Below, piece by piece: positions 52,193 through 62,198 of a stretch of DNA of 64,000 nucleotides; the first letter of the stretch is position 1; the number at the start of each line of letters is the position of its first letter. The stretch lies in contig JAKQCT010000061.1 in NCBI GenBank assembly GCA_029559035.1, positions 30,162-94,161 of the forward strand, in the 5' to 3' direction. Both the position numbers and the translations under genes were made by a program. The notes beneath the pieces are model-generated. The model saw nothing but the letters and a program-made list of their open reading frames with translations. It was not told the DNA's origin and did not search any database. This DNA is from Acidobacteriota bacterium (GTDB lineage: Bacteria; Acidobacteriota; UBA4820).

Positions 52193-54022
52193 GTGGACGA
52201 GTACGTGGTTCACTGCTGGAACTGCCTGGGCGAATACGACGCCCTGTCGGCGGTGTGGTGTTCCTGCAACCCCACTCATCCCACGAAGGTGTGCCCGTTC
52301 TGCCTGCAATGTTTCTGCTCCGCGCCGAAGGATTACAAGGACAAGTTCTTCAAGAGCGCTCCCCAGGAGATCATTTCCGATTTCGAGATGTTCTCCCAGT
52401 CCAGGGGCCCTCTCGGCGAGGCTCTTCTCCGCGCGAAGGCGATAACCTCGGACCAGCTCCTCCACGCGCTGAAGTACCAGAAGACAACGGGTATTAAGCT
52501 GGGAGAATCGCTCGTGGAACTAGGCTACATAGACGCCGACACCCTCAGCTACTTCCTCTCCCACCAGAAGAGCGTCATGCAGCTCTCCCTGAAGGACCTC
52601 ACCATCGACCCGATGCTCATAACCTCGATAGGATCGGACTACTGCTACGAGAAGGCGATACTGCCCGTCTCGAAGGAGCTGCTCTCCCAGAAGGAGATCC
52701 TTACCCTCGCGATGGCCCAGCCTTCCGACGGGGAAACTATAGACTTCGTGCAGAACATAAGCGGATGCCAGGTGGTCCCCGTCCAGAGCAAGAAGGAGGA
52801 GATCCTCGCCTTCCTGACGCCTTTCGTTTCGACCCGCGCCTCGCTCCCCGACGCTCCGAAGGAGACGCCCCAGCACGGGCTCGCTCTTCTGAAGAAAGCG
52901 CTGGCGAGGCAGGCCAGCGACCTCTACATCGAACCCACCGAATTCGACATCGTCGTCCACATGAGGATCGACGGCATACTTTACAAGACATCTCCCGTCG
53001 CGAAGGAGCTCCAGGAGGAACTCATCGTGGAGCTCAAGAACCTCGTGAAGCTGGACCCTTCGGTCACGGACAGGCCGCAGGAGAGCAGGAACGTGATGAA
53101 AAGCGGGGAGATCCGCTACGACGTGATCGCCCACAGCCTTCCCACGAGGTTCGGCGAGAACATCTCCCTCAAGATCATAAACAAGGCGACCTTCCTCAAG
53201 CCCTTCGACCAGCTGGGCCTCTCGCAGGACGAACAGCTTTTCCTCAGGTCGGTCCTATCGGCCGGCTCCGGCATGATAATCGTTTCCTCTCCGCTTCTGC
53301 AGGGGACCACGACGACGGTCTACAGCGTAATGGGCGAACTGGCCACGCAGTCTCAGAGGAAGATCGTCAGCCTCGAGACACAGAACATCTGCACCGTCCC
53401 GGGGGTGACCCAGGTCTCCCTGGGCTCTGACAGGAGCGAGGAATCGGCGATGACCGCGATCAAGGCGCTCGCGACCATCCAGCCGGACGTTGCGGTCTTC
53501 GCGGACGCGCTCGAACTGGATTCGCTGGCGAGGGAGATCGTCAAGTTCTCCCACAACATGCTCTGCATAGTCGACATGGAAGCGCGCAACTCTTTCGAGG
53601 TCCTCGAGAAGCTTGCCTCGATGGGCATCTCCCCGCAGGACATCTCGGCCCAGCTGGTCATGGTGATCAACCAGAGGCTCATCAGGACGATATGCCCCGA
53701 CTGCAGGCAACACGGCTCCCTTTCGGAGAGGGCCCTTTTCCTCATGGGGCTTACCCCGAACGAAGCCAAGACGGTACAGAGGGTCTCCCAGGGCCAGGGG
53801 TGCCCCGGCTGCTCTCAGCTCGGTTACAAGGGCAGGATGCCGGTCTTCGAGTTCCTCGTCCCCTCGCCCGAGTTCAGGAAGCTCTTCTCCAAGAACCCCA
53901 AGGACAAGAACCTGGAGAAAGAGGCGGCCAGGGGAGGGATGGTCTCCCTGAGGCAGAAGGTCCTTTCTGCCGTAAGGGACGGCCTGACGACACTGGAAGA
54001 GTTCCAAAAGGGCAATTTCTAG
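52193..54022 (+). CDS. GspE/PilB-like secretion ATPase homologue with degenerate ATP site and N-terminal zinc cluster
   Basis: 609 residues. Residues 8-42 hold eight cysteines (CWNC, CSC, CPFC, CFC), an atypical zinc-finger cluster. A MshEN/GspE N-domain-like part follows at ~65-210 (GEALLRAKAITSDQLLHALK, GESLVELGYIDADTLSYF). The ATPase-like part starts near 225 (HGLALLKKALARQASDLYIE, HMRIDGILYKT). The Walker A site reads SSPLLQGTTTTVYS instead of G-P-T-G-S-G-K-(S/T)-T-T-L, with no Lys. The Walker B Glu region reads PDVAVFADALELD instead of P-D-x-x-x-x-G-E-(I/M)-R-D. The C-terminal zinc pairs (CPDC, CPGC) and GYKGRMPVFE remain. The GTG start follows TAGGAGG. It probably serves as a regulator or scaffold, not a motor. 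No secretion or pilus genes are adjacent. Confidence 0.85.
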   Translation: MDEYVVHCWNCLGEYDALSAVWCSCNPTHPTKVCPFCLQCFCSAPKDYKDKFFKSAPQEIISDFEMFSQSRGPLGEALLRAKAITSDQLLHALKYQKTTGIKLGESLVELGYIDADTLSYFLSHQKSVMQLSLKDLTIDPMLITSIGSDYCYEKAILPVSKELLSQKEILTLAMAQPSDGETIDFVQNISGCQVVPVQSKKEEILAFLTPFVSTRASLPDAPKETPQHGLALLKKALARQASDLYIEPTEFDIVVHMRIDGILYKTSPVAKELQEELIVELKNLVKLDPSVTDRPQESRNVMKSGEIRYDVIAHSLPTRFGENISLKIINKATFLKPFDQLGLSQDEQLFLRSVLSAGSGMIIVSSPLLQGTTTTVYSVMGELATQSQRKIVSLETQNICTVPGVTQVSLGSDRSEESAMTAIKALATIQPDVAVFADALELDSLAREIVKFSHNMLCIVDMEARNSFEVLEKLASMGISPQDISAQLVMVINQRLIRTICPDCRQHGSLSERALFLMGLTPNEAKTVQRVSQGQGCPGCSQLGYKGRMPVFEFLVPSPEFRKLFSKNPKDKNLEKEAARGGMVSLRQKVLSAVRDGLTTLEEFQKGNF

Positions 54023-54024
54023 AA

Positions 54025-54693
54025 ATGAAGCTTCTCCTCTTCGACATAGACGGGACCCTTTTGAGGCCTATGGGGTTCGGCAAGAAAGCTTTTCAAAAGG
54101 CTTTCGAGAAGGTCTGCGGGACTTCTCCCGCAGGAGATTTCCCCTACGACGGGCTTCTCGACAGGGAGATCTGCGCGAAAACCCTCGAAATGTCCGGTTT
54201 TGAGCCCGAGGAAGGGCTGATGGTCAAGCTTATGGAGAGATACATCGAACAGCTCCCTTCAGAGATCCCCGAAGACTCTTCGAAGTGGCTGTGCGAAAAT
54301 GTCCCGAACATCCTTTCCGAAGCCGGGAGAAAAGGCTTCTGTCTCGCGGTGGTGACGGGCAACGTGCGGGAAGCCGCGGAGATCAAGCTCGGATCCACCG
54401 GGCTTTCGCGCTTTTTTCCGGCCGGAGCATACGGCTCCGACGCTTCCGAAAGGTGGGAACTGATCCCGATAGCCGTCGGAAGGGCAGAAACGCATTACGG
54501 GCGCGAATTCCCGGCGGAACGGACCTACATGATCGGCGATTCCGTCAGGGACATCGACGCGGCGAAGAAGGCGGGCGTCAGGAGCATCTCCGTCGCCACC
54601 GGCCTCGCCCCATATTCAAGGCTTTCTAAGGAATCCCCGGATTTTCTCCTTGGCGACCTCTCGTCGGACGGTTTCTGGGAGCTTCCCCTGTGA
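54025..54693 (+). CDS. HAD-family phosphatase (phosphoglycolate phosphatase-like)
   Basis: A 222-residue haloacid-dehalogenase hydrolase. Motif I LLLFDIDGTLLRP carries the nucleophile Asp (D8) and the acid/base Asp (D10). Motif II is VVTGNVREAAE (Thr), motif III Lys lies near residue 145 and motif IV is TYMIGDSVRDIDAAKKAG. A helical C1 cap spans about 18-90 (FGKKAFQKAFEKVCG). The Gph/PGP-like subclass fits best, but the substrate cannot be read from sequence. The start is ATG 54025, three bases after the preceding stop and without a strong ribosome binding site; its stop overlaps selA (GTGA). Confidence 0.88.
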   Translation: MKLLLFDIDGTLLRPMGFGKKAFQKAFEKVCGTSPAGDFPYDGLLDREICAKTLEMSGFEPEEGLMVKLMERYIEQLPSEIPEDSSKWLCENVPNILSEAGRKGFCLAVVTGNVREAAEIKLGSTGLSRFFPAGAYGSDASERWELIPIAVGRAETHYGREFPAERTYMIGDSVRDIDAAKKAGVRSISVATGLAPYSRLSKESPDFLLGDLSSDGFWELPL

Positions 54694-56072
54694 CATCAAA
54701 GCCCTTCCCGCCGAAAATGGACAAGCTTCTGGAACATCCACTGGCAATAGCGCTTATTGAAGTCTTCGGAAGGAAAGAGGTCAAGAGATCCCTGTCGTGG
54801 TCGCTGGACAGGGCCAAGGAAAAATGGTCCGAAACGGGAGAGCTTCCGCCCGAAGAAGAGATCATCTCCCTCGCCGAGGCCGACCTTGCCTCGGTCCTCA
54901 AGCCCCCCCTTTCGCGGGTCGTCAACGGGACCGGAGTCGTCATCCACACCAACCTCGGAAGGGCGCCCCTGTCGAAGGAGACGTTCCTGAGAGCCGCCGA
55001 GGTCCTGTCCAGATATGTCGACGTCGAATGGGAAAGAGACAGCGGGGAGAGGGGATACAGGGACGCCAAGATAGAAGCCCTCGCGCGGAGGCTGTTAGAC
55101 ACGGACATGAGCGTGATCGTCGTGAACAACTGCGCCGCCGCCCTGCTCCTGGTCCTTGCCGCGATGTCGTGCGGAAAAGAAGTGATAGTCAGCCGGGGCG
55201 AACTGGTTGAGATAGGAGGCAGGTTCAGGATCCCCGAGATCCTCTCCGCCTCGGGAGCCCTGCTCCGCGAGGTCGGCACGACGAACAGGACCTCCGCCGC
55301 GGACTATGCGGAAGCGGTGAGTCCCTCCACGGGCCTTATCCTGAAAGTGCACCATTCAAATTTCAGGATGGTCGGGTTCACGCAGGAGGCCGAGATCGTC
55401 GATCTCATCGCGCTGGGACAGGACAAGAGCGTCCCGGTCGTCTACGACTTCGGAAGCGGACTGCTTGCAGGCGACGCGGCGATCCCCGGAGAGCCGACGC
55501 TTCAGGGCATTTTGAAAACGGGCCCGGATATCGTCTGCTTCAGCGGGGACAAGCTCATGGGAGGCTGCCAGGCGGGATTCATCCTGGCAAAAAAAGAATT
55601 CGCTGAAACTCTCCGCAAGACCCCCCTGCTGAGAGCGCTCAGGGTGGACAAGACCGTGTATCACATCATCGGGGAGACGCTGCTTAACCACCTGAAAAAA
55701 AGGTTCGACGAGATCCCGGCGCTGAGGATCCTCGGCGAAAAGGAGGAGACGCTCCGGAAGCGCGCCCAGAGGCTGAGGCGCAGGATAGAGAGCGCGTGCC
55801 CGGGAAAATTTGATATCAAGGTGGTTTCATCGGAAGGAAAGGTGGGAGGAGGCAGCTACCCGACCTCCAGCCTTCCTTCGCCGTCCCTCAGAATTGTGCC
55901 GGCCGGCTCGTCGCCGGACAAGCTGGAAAAGCACCTCAGGACCGCGGGCGATCCGCCGATCCTTGCCGTCGTGCAGGACGACGCGGTGCTGATACACATG
56001 AGGACGCTGTTCGACGACGACGCGGGCGTCATCATCGACCGTCTCAAGAACTTCACCGGAGGAAAACGATGA
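54690..56072 (+). CDS. selA: L-seryl-tRNA(Sec) selenium transferase
   Basis: PLP enzyme that turns Ser-tRNA(Sec) into Sec-tRNA with selenophosphate. N-terminal helical domain, then NGTGVVIHTNLGRAPLSKET near residue 70, DVEWERDSGERGYRD, VNNCAAALLLVLAA, VSRGELVEIGGRFRIPEIL, and the PLP lysine in CFSGDKLMGGCQAGFILAKK near residue 290. 460 residues is normal. The GTG start overlaps the previous stop by 4 bases. selB and selD are not in the window, but the gene implies the organism makes selenoproteins. Neighbours (a HAD phosphatase, a lipoprotein) do not explain the placement. Confidence 0.94.
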   Translation: MTSKPFPPKMDKLLEHPLAIALIEVFGRKEVKRSLSWSLDRAKEKWSETGELPPEEEIISLAEADLASVLKPPLSRVVNGTGVVIHTNLGRAPLSKETFLRAAEVLSRYVDVEWERDSGERGYRDAKIEALARRLLDTDMSVIVVNNCAAALLLVLAAMSCGKEVIVSRGELVEIGGRFRIPEILSASGALLREVGTTNRTSAADYAEAVSPSTGLILKVHHSNFRMVGFTQEAEIVDLIALGQDKSVPVVYDFGSGLLAGDAAIPGEPTLQGILKTGPDIVCFSGDKLMGGCQAGFILAKKEFAETLRKTPLLRALRVDKTVYHIIGETLLNHLKKRFDEIPALRILGEKEETLRKRAQRLRRRIESACPGKFDIKVVSSEGKVGGGSYPTSSLPSPSLRIVPAGSSPDKLEKHLRTAGDPPILAVVQDDAVLIHMRTLFDDDAGVIIDRLKNFTGGKR

Positions 56073-57274
56073 GACCGATGCTTCTCGCGCTCTCTCTCCT
56101 TCTTTTTGTTTCGTGCGCGTCAGGAACGGCAGGAGGAAGGCCCGCCCCGTCACCCGAACCAAGACCGAAGGAAAAAAGCGCTCCGCAGAAGATCCAGGCC
56201 AGAGACATACACGAAGTAAAGGCCGCAATCTCGAGGAACCTGACGTCCGCGGAAAAGGCCAGGATCGGTTTTTCGGCGCATCCGGACGAAACCTCCAGGA
56301 AGATCGCCGAAACGCTCGGAGCCCTCTTTGCCGGGTCCGTCTCCCTTGAACTCGCGGGCCTGGACGGGCTCACACCGGAAGAGACGCTTGCCCAGCTGGA
56401 TCCCAGGAACATCCCTTCGATGGCATACATAAACTACAAGCGGGACGGCGACCTTGCTGTCTCGCTGTACGCGACGGACGGCACCATGGCCAGGGACCTC
56501 TTTTTCGACTACAAGTACAGTGACATCTCCCCCGCCCTGAGCGCCAGGATGGAGCGGGTCGCCTCTCTGCCCTTCAGGGCGGAACACGCGGCGTGCGACG
56601 ACGAGGGCAACATGTACCTGAGGAACGGCCAAGCCACGGTGATACTGTCGCCGGGGGCGGGAAAAGAGCTGTTCAGGGGAACTTCCCCGTGCGGCCGCCC
56701 CTCGTTCTTCGAAGCGGACGGGACGGTCTCGCTTTTCTGCGCCGAAACCGGGACAGCCATCATTTTCACGAGGACGGGAGATACCTTCCGAGAGGAAGCG
56801 GAGCCGTCGCTGCCCCTTCCCTCAAGGGCATCGAGGTTCCTCTTCGCCGGCAGGGACGAGAACGGCGGCCTATCGCTCTTCAACAAGATGGAAGAACCCC
56901 TCGGGCAGTTCGACAAGCTTACCGTTTTCAGCAGTTCGGGGGTGACGGTCTTCGCCGCGATCTCGCCCGCAGGCGACATCTGGGGGCTCAGGGGAGACCT
57001 GGTAACCGTTATTCCCGAGACCCTGAAAGGGCCCTACGCGAGCATCGCCCCGGCGCCGGACGTCCTTTACGCGCTGAGGCGGGACGGGGCTGTCGAGAAG
57101 ATCTCTCTTAGCGCGAAGTTCGAATGGAAGGTGGCGGTGCTGGACACGGGGATGGAAAAGAAAGCCTCGGCCATCGCCTGCTCCCCCGGGAGTCTTCTCC
57201 TTTTCTGTCCCGAAGAAGGCGGAACTACGATCTATTCAATAACGGATGATACATTACATCCTGGAGGTGAGTGA
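56069..57274 (+). CDS. Predicted lipoprotein with propeller-like C-terminus
   Basis: Not recognised by family. A 401-residue protein with a lipoprotein signal (MLLALSLLLFVSCASG; lipobox Cys at residue 16), a Pro/Lys-rich linker and a helical/beta domain at ~45-165 (EKARIGFSAHPDETSRKIAE). From ~170 the strands repeat irregularly with conserved-looking phrases (AACDDEGNMYLRNGQATVIL, DIWGLRGDLVTVIPETLKGP) like a beta propeller that shows the state of a device rather than an enzyme. The ATG overlaps the selA stop by 4 bases (ATGA) and follows GGAGG; the stop shares one base with galU. It is probably anchored to a periplasm-facing membrane leaflet and co-transcribed with the envelope genes galU and M23. 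Confidence 0.65.
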   Translation: MRPMLLALSLLLFVSCASGTAGGRPAPSPEPRPKEKSAPQKIQARDIHEVKAAISRNLTSAEKARIGFSAHPDETSRKIAETLGALFAGSVSLELAGLDGLTPEETLAQLDPRNIPSMAYINYKRDGDLAVSLYATDGTMARDLFFDYKYSDISPALSARMERVASLPFRAEHAACDDEGNMYLRNGQATVILSPGAGKELFRGTSPCGRPSFFEADGTVSLFCAETGTAIIFTRTGDTFREEAEPSLPLPSRASRFLFAGRDENGGLSLFNKMEEPLGQFDKLTVFSSSGVTVFAAISPAGDIWGLRGDLVTVIPETLKGPYASIAPAPDVLYALRRDGAVEKISLSAKFEWKVAVLDTGMEKKASAIACSPGSLLLFCPEEGGTTIYSITDDTLHPGGE

Positions 57275-58146
57275 TGCCCGTGAAAAAGGCGATCATCCCG
57301 GCAGCGGGACTGGGAACCAGGTTCCTTCCCGCCACCAAGGCGTCCCCGAAGGAGATGCTGACCATCGTCGACAAGCCGGCCATTCAGTATGTCACCGAGG
57401 AAGCGGTCAACGCCGGCCTGAAATCCATCCTCATCGTTACCGGCCGCGGCAAGGAAGCGATCGAGAACCATTTCGACGTTTCTTACGAACTGGAAAGGTT
57501 CCTCGAAGAAAAGGGGAAATACAAGGAAGTGGAGCTTGTCAGGAACATCGCCGAGATGGCCGAGGTCTACTACGTTCGGCAGAAGGAAGCGCTCGGGCTA
57601 GGCCACGCCGTTCTCTGCGCGAAGAGCTGGGCCAGGGAGGACCCGTTCGCGGTGTTCCTCGGCGACGACATTATCTTTTCCAGGAAGCCGTGCATCAGCC
57701 AGATGATGGAGATCTTCGAAGAGAAGAAGTGCTCCGTCCTGGGGGTTATCGAAATCGACAAGAACGAAACGTCAAAATACGGGATAATAGAGGGCGTCGA
57801 GGTCAACGGACAACTCATCGAAGTGAAGGACATCGTGGAGAAACCCGACCCGAAGGACGCTCCTTCTTCAACGGCCGTGATCGGGCGGTACCTGTTCACC
57901 CCGGGCATCATGCGCGAGCTGGAACAGACAAAGCCAGGCGTGGGCGGAGAGATCCAGCTCACCGACGCAATAAGAAGCCTCCTGAAGAATGAAAAGGTAT
58001 ACGCCTACAGGTTCGAAGGCAAGAGGTACGACATCGGGGACAAGCTCGGGTTCCTCGAGGCCACTGTCGAGCTTGCTCTCGAGAGGGAAGACCTGAAGGA
58101 CGCTTTCAGGGAGTATCTGAACAAGCTTATGGCGGTAAAAGATTGA
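57274..58146 (+). CDS. galU: UTP-glucose-1-phosphate uridylyltransferase
   Basis: Makes UDP-glucose, the donor for surface polysaccharides and glycan precursors. Signatures: the nucleotidyltransferase motif IIPAAGLGTRFLPATKASPK near residue 10, MLTIVDKPAIQYVTEEAVNA, LGLGHAVLCAKSW, FLGDDIIFS, VKDIVEKPDPKDAPSSTAVI, IGRYLFTPGIM and GEIQLTDAIRSLL. About 290 residues, normal length. I chose ATG 57274, which overlaps the lipoprotein stop and sits five bases after GGAGGT; the GTG one codon upstream is unlikely. It is translationally linked to an M23 peptidase (overlap of four bases). Confidence 0.95.
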   Translation: MPVKKAIIPAAGLGTRFLPATKASPKEMLTIVDKPAIQYVTEEAVNAGLKSILIVTGRGKEAIENHFDVSYELERFLEEKGKYKEVELVRNIAEMAEVYYVRQKEALGLGHAVLCAKSWAREDPFAVFLGDDIIFSRKPCISQMMEIFEEKKCSVLGVIEIDKNETSKYGIIEGVEVNGQLIEVKDIVEKPDPKDAPSSTAVIGRYLFTPGIMRELEQTKPGVGGEIQLTDAIRSLLKNEKVYAYRFEGKRYDIGDKLGFLEATVELALEREDLKDAFREYLNKLMAVKD

Positions 58147-59960
58147 GAAAATCCATCTTCGTGCTTCTGTTGCTGTTAGCCTTGGCGGCACCGGGGACTG
58201 ACAAACGCCCCCTCCTGGCCCCCGTTTCGGGAAGCCCTTACATCACATCCTCGTTCGGGGAATACCGCTACACCCATTTTCACGGCGGCGTGGATTACTC
58301 GACCGGCGGCGAGGAAGGGTGGCCCGTGCTGGCGGTGGCCGACGGGAGCGTTTCGAGGATCAAGAGAGAATCCGGCGGTTACGGAAGGGCGCTCTACCTG
58401 GACCTCTGGGACGGCAGGACCGTCGTGTACGGCCACCTGATCAGGTTCAGCAGGGAGCTGGGCATAGAACAGCGGCTGAAGTCGGAATGCGAGAAACAGC
58501 AGACATCATTCCCAGGAGACATATTCTTCGATCCGCCCGTTCCCGTGAAGTCGGGGCAGGTCGTCGCCTACTCGGGGCAGCTCGGGATAGGCTCTCCCCA
58601 CCTGCATCTCGAGGTCAGGAGAGGAGATCTGCTCCTGGATCCGTTCGCGGAAGGCATCCCTGCACCAAAATACTCCCGGCCCAGGATAGATTCCCTTTAC
58701 ATCGTCCCGAGAAAAGCCGGGGCTACCGTCAACGACAGCTTCCTGCCTTTCAAAGCCGCCTTCACGGCAGGCGCGGAAGGAGATTACCGGCTGAAGGATG
58801 GCGTGCAGATCGGCGGCGAGGCGGACATCTGCATAGGCGTCTCGGACAACATGGGCTCGGCGACCTACACGACCATTCCAACATCCATAAAAGCGAGCGT
58901 GGACGGGAACGAGTTTTTTCACATGGATCTCGCTGAAATCTCCCTTGCCCATTACAAGGACAGCATGCACTTCTTCGAGTCTTTCAACGGGAGCGGCCAG
59001 CTGCTCCTTCTGAGGGCCAAACCCGAGCTGAGGATAAGCGGCGTCAGGGGCGGAGGCCTTCCGGCCCTCTCCCCCGGAAAACACGAGATAGAGATCTCGG
59101 TCGCAAACAGGGCAGGAAAAAGCTGTGTCCTCAGGGGTTCGGTCCTCGTGGGAGCGGGAGCGGAACAGACAGGGGAAATTGAAGGACGCCTACTGGAGAT
59201 AACCGGGGCGGAGCTGCTTTCGACTGGCATCTGCCTGAAGGCCGTCCGGTCCCCGGGTGACGGGAGATCATCGGTAGAAGTGGGAGGCAGGCCGACCGCT
59301 TTTTTTCGTTCCGGAAACGGGACGGGGCGGGTCGAACTGCTGATCCCCTCCGAAGCTATAGGAAACAACGCGGAAAAGATCCGTTCGGGAGAATCGCTCC
59401 TGCCAGGTTATTTCGTCAGGGGGCCGGCGACAGCCTCGGCCGGAGGGTTCACGCTGAAGGTTCCTTCCGGAGTCCTGGCACGATTCAATCCTGACGGCGG
59501 ATCGGTGACCGTGGACGCCGCCCCCGCGGGGCTCAGGCCTCTCGTCCAGCTCTCCTGCGCGCGTGAGGGCAAAGCGGGCGCGCTCTTCTGCGGCAACGGG
59601 GAGAAATTCTTCTTCAACTACCTGGGAGCGAAGGATAAAGGCATCTACAAGGCGAGGAAGTATGCGGTCTTGAAAGACTCGGCGCCTCCTGGTTGGGGCA
59701 AACCCCTCTCCGCCAGGATAAGAAACCTCGGAGAACCCGAGCTCAGGATTTCGTTGAAGGACGGATCGTCAGGCATCGACCCGAGATCAATCGCCATCTA
59801 CATCGATTCAAAGAGGGTCTTCCCGGACTGGGATTCTGACGCTTCGACAGTCAGGGTGGACATTCTTGGCCTTCCCAAGGGCGAGCATACGGTTTCCGGG
59901 AGCGCGAAGGACAGGATGGGCAACAAAGCAGACCTTCCCTTGACGAAGTTTTTCATTTAG
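58143..59960 (+). CDS. Exported M23-family peptidase with long C-terminal beta region
   Basis: Probable envelope-acting metallopeptidase (LytM class). A signal peptide ([13 protein letters not shown]) comes first, then the M23 domain at residues ~25-180: [15 protein letters not shown] holds the first His and Asp (H-x-x-x-D), VYGHLIRF, and [12 protein letters not shown] holds the H-x-H. So all zinc ligands and the catalytic His are present. The remaining ~420 residues are beta-rich Ig-like segments without a named family. A long insertion near 105-135 interrupts the M23 fold, which is uncommon. The start is TTG 58143, overlapping the galU stop by 4 bases. A weak A-A-A-C-C hairpin with a T run at ~59971-59991 may end the operon. 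Confidence 0.85.
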   Translation: MRKSIFVLLLLLALAAPGTDKRPLLAPVSGSPYITSSFGEYRYTHFHGGVDYSTGGEEGWPVLAVADGSVSRIKRESGGYGRALYLDLWDGRTVVYGHLIRFSRELGIEQRLKSECEKQQTSFPGDIFFDPPVPVKSGQVVAYSGQLGIGSPHLHLEVRRGDLLLDPFAEGIPAPKYSRPRIDSLYIVPRKAGATVNDSFLPFKAAFTAGAEGDYRLKDGVQIGGEADICIGVSDNMGSATYTTIPTSIKASVDGNEFFHMDLAEISLAHYKDSMHFFESFNGSGQLLLLRAKPELRISGVRGGGLPALSPGKHEIEISVANRAGKSCVLRGSVLVGAGAEQTGEIEGRLLEITGAELLSTGICLKAVRSPGDGRSSVEVGGRPTAFFRSGNGTGRVELLIPSEAIGNNAEKIRSGESLLPGYFVRGPATASAGGFTLKVPSGVLARFNPDGGSVTVDAAPAGLRPLVQLSCAREGKAGALFCGNGEKFFFNYLGAKDKGIYKARKYAVLKDSAPPGWGKPLSARIRNLGEPELRISLKDGSSGIDPRSIAIYIDSKRVFPDWDSDASTVRVDILGLPKGEHTVSGSAKDRMGNKADLPLTKFFI

Positions 59961-60007
59961 AATAAATCTTAAACCTGTTTCACGGTTTTTTTCTGGCGGA
60001 GTCGGAT

Positions 60008-60325
60008 ATGGGTTATACGCTGGACCTGACGATGGAGAAGCTCCTTCATTCTCTTCAGGAACTCATCATAGTGAGGAGAAGGATTACCATGGCCAACCTG
60101 GAGGACGAGCCGCCCGAGACGGCCATTCTCAGCGACGCGATCCTCGACCTCGCGGAAGGAATCGCGCGCTACGCGGGACACCCGGACCCGGGAAAGATGG
60201 CTCACGACCTGGCGGGATGCCATTTCACTTACGACCTTCCGAAGGTCTTCCGGAAGGAAGGCATGTCGTCATACCTTGCCCCGCCCTACTTCTCTCAGAA
60301 GGACCTCGAACAGTCCGGTCAATAG
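60008..60325 (+). CDS. Small protein of unknown function upstream of glnS
   Basis: Not recognised. A 105-residue soluble protein: helices ([40 protein letters not shown]) then a loop-rich tail ([20 protein letters not shown]). There is no signal peptide or membrane segment. The ATG follows GGAG at eight bases. glnS starts 110 bases further on with its own ribosome binding site; the A+T-rich spacer (about 60340-60380) contains TTTATAATTTACAATC-type sequence that could hold a promoter for glnS. The open frame of glnS overlaps this gene, but only the downstream start of glnS is used. Confidence 0.55.
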   Translation: MGYTLDLTMEKLLHSLQELIIVRRRITMANLEDEPPETAILSDAILDLAEGIARYAGHPDPGKMAHDLAGCHFTYDLPKVFRKEGMSSYLAPPYFSQKDLEQSGQ

Positions 60326-60435
60326 CCGGTGCGGCCGATATAAATTTACAAAATCATTTTTATAATTTACAATCTACAATTCCCCGGAAAACGCCGGCGC
60401 TTTTTCCCGGGCTTGCCTTGCGCAGGAGGACCCCC

Positions 60436-62124
60436 ATGGCAGCGGAAGAGATCAAGGAGAAGGGATCGAATTTCATCAGGGAGATCGTGAAGCAGGACAT
60501 CTCCTCGGGAAAGATAAAACAGGTGGTCACCCGCTTCCCTCCCGAGCCGAACGGTTACCTGCACATAGGCCACGCCAAGGCGATAACCATCGATTTCGGT
60601 CTCGCCAAGGAATTCGGCGGCAAATGCCACCTCAGGTTCGACGACACCAATCCTTCAAGGGAGGAGCAGGAGTACGTGGATTCCATACAGGAGGACATCC
60701 GCTGGCTCGGCTGGGACTGGGGGGACAACCTTTTTTACGCCAGCAACTACTTCGACAAGCTCTGCGAATGGGCCGTCCACCTGATCCAAAAGGGAAAAGC
60801 CTATGTCTGCGACCTCACTCCGGACGAGGTTAGGGAGCACCGCGGGACGCTCACCGAGCCGGGAAGGAACTGCTGTTTCAGGAACAGGAGCGCCGAGGAG
60901 AACCTCGACCTTTTCACGAGGATGAAGAACGGGGAATTCCCTGACGGATCCAGGACCCTGAGGGCGAAGATCGACATGGCTCACCCCAACATCAACATGA
61001 GGGACCCCGTCCTGTACAGGATCCTGCGCGCCACCCACCACAGGACCGGCGACAAGTGGTGCATCTACCCCACCTACGATTACGCCCACGGCCAGTCCGA
61101 CGCCATAGAGGGGATAACCCACTCGATCTGCACGCTCGAGTTCGAAGCCCACAGGCCTCTCTACGACTGGTTCGTCGAGAACCTCCCCGTCGAGCACAAG
61201 CCTCACCAGTACGAGTTCGCCAGGCTCAACATAAACTACACGGTCCTTTCGAAGAGGAAGCTGCTTACGCTCGTTACCAAAGGCTTCGTCTCCGGATGGG
61301 ACGACCCGAGGATGCCCACCCTGGCGGGGTTCAGGAGAAGGGGCTTCACTCCCTCCGCGATAAGGAACTTCTGCGAATCGGTGGGCGTGGCGAAGGCGAA
61401 CAGCACTGTGGACCTGGCTTTCCTGGAAGAGTGCCTGAGGGACGACCTTAACAAGAAGGCTTCCCGCAGGATGGCCGTGCTGAAGCCGCTTAAACTGGTC
61501 ATAGAGAACTACCCCGACGGAAAGTCCGAGGAGCTCGAGGTTTCGAACAACCCGGAAGACCCTTCCTACGGCACGAGGATGGTGAGGTTCTCGAAGGTTC
61601 TCTACATCGACCGCGAAGACTTCTCGCCCGACCCGCCGCCCAAGTTCTTCCGTCTCGCCCCCGGCCGCGAGGTGCGCCTGAGGAACGCTTACTATGTCAC
61701 CTGCACCGGATTCAAAACGGGAGACAACGGAGAGGTTGTCGAAGTGACGGGCAGGATCGACGAGGCGACCAGAGGCGGCTCCTCTCCCGACGGAAGGTCT
61801 CCCAAGGTGACGATCCACTGGGTAAGCGCCGCGGACTCTGTTGAAGCCGAAGTCCGCCTCTACGACAGGCTCTTCGTGAAAGAGAACCCCGACCAGAACG
61901 AGGAAGGGAAGGATTTCCTGGATCACCTCAACCCGGATTCACTGGTCGTTCTCAAGAACTGCAAGCTGGAGAGGTCCCTCGAAGGAGCGAAGCCCGTCGA
62001 TATCTTCCAGTTCGAGCGGGTCGGCTACTTCGCAGTTGACAGGGATTCTTCGGAAAACGCCCTTGTCTTCAACAGGGCGGTCACCCTGAAGGACACCTGG
62101 GCGAAGCTGAAGAACAAGAAATAA
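60436..62124 (+). CDS. glnS: Glutaminyl-tRNA synthetase
   Basis: Class I synthetase that charges tRNA-Gln directly. The HIGH motif is visible in [15 protein letters not shown] near residue 36. Typical GlnRS blocks follow: [77 protein letters not shown] (KMSKS equivalent VLSKRK near 270) and [17 protein letters not shown]. The C-terminal anticodon-binding beta barrels begin near 340 ([20 protein letters not shown]). 562 residues is normal. The start is ATG 60436 after AGGAGG; the longer frame to 60217 has no homology there. The gene suggests the direct, not the GatCAB-only, route to Gln-tRNA. Confidence 0.95.
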   Translation: MAAEEIKEKGSNFIREIVKQDISSGKIKQVVTRFPPEPNGYLHIGHAKAITIDFGLAKEFGGKCHLRFDDTNPSREEQEYVDSIQEDIRWLGWDWGDNLFYASNYFDKLCEWAVHLIQKGKAYVCDLTPDEVREHRGTLTEPGRNCCFRNRSAEENLDLFTRMKNGEFPDGSRTLRAKIDMAHPNINMRDPVLYRILRATHHRTGDKWCIYPTYDYAHGQSDAIEGITHSICTLEFEAHRPLYDWFVENLPVEHKPHQYEFARLNINYTVLSKRKLLTLVTKGFVSGWDDPRMPTLAGFRRRGFTPSAIRNFCESVGVAKANSTVDLAFLEECLRDDLNKKASRRMAVLKPLKLVIENYPDGKSEELEVSNNPEDPSYGTRMVRFSKVLYIDREDFSPDPPPKFFRLAPGREVRLRNAYYVTCTGFKTGDNGEVVEVTGRIDEATRGGSSPDGRSPKVTIHWVSAADSVEAEVRLYDRLFVKENPDQNEEGKDFLDHLNPDSLVVLKNCKLERSLEGAKPVDIFQFERVGYFAVDRDSSENALVFNRAVTLKDTWAKLKNKK

Positions 62125-62148
62125 CGGCACCGGCACGATGCAAAAAAA

Positions 62149-62180
62149 GGGCACGCCGCAGCGTACCCTCATTGTTTTTT
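62149..62180 (+). terminator. Rho-independent terminator after glnS
   Basis: GGGCACGC (62149-62156) pairs with GCGTACCC (62161-62168) with one mismatch, and a T run follows at 62172-62180. The stem closely matches that of the prfA terminator at 49081-49109. An A run on the left side could let it work in both directions. Confidence 0.7.
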
Positions 62181-62198
62181 GCTTTATCTCCGGCTTAA

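Noticed and set aside
52193..54022. Active type II secretion or type IV pilus motor ATPase
   Set aside because: The Walker A lysine and the Walker B acid are missing and no secretion or pilus gene is adjacent.
60217..60435. N-terminal extension of GlnRS by 73 residues
   Set aside because: It overlaps the small gene at 60008-60325, has no GlnRS similarity, and ATG 60436 has an AGGAGG site.
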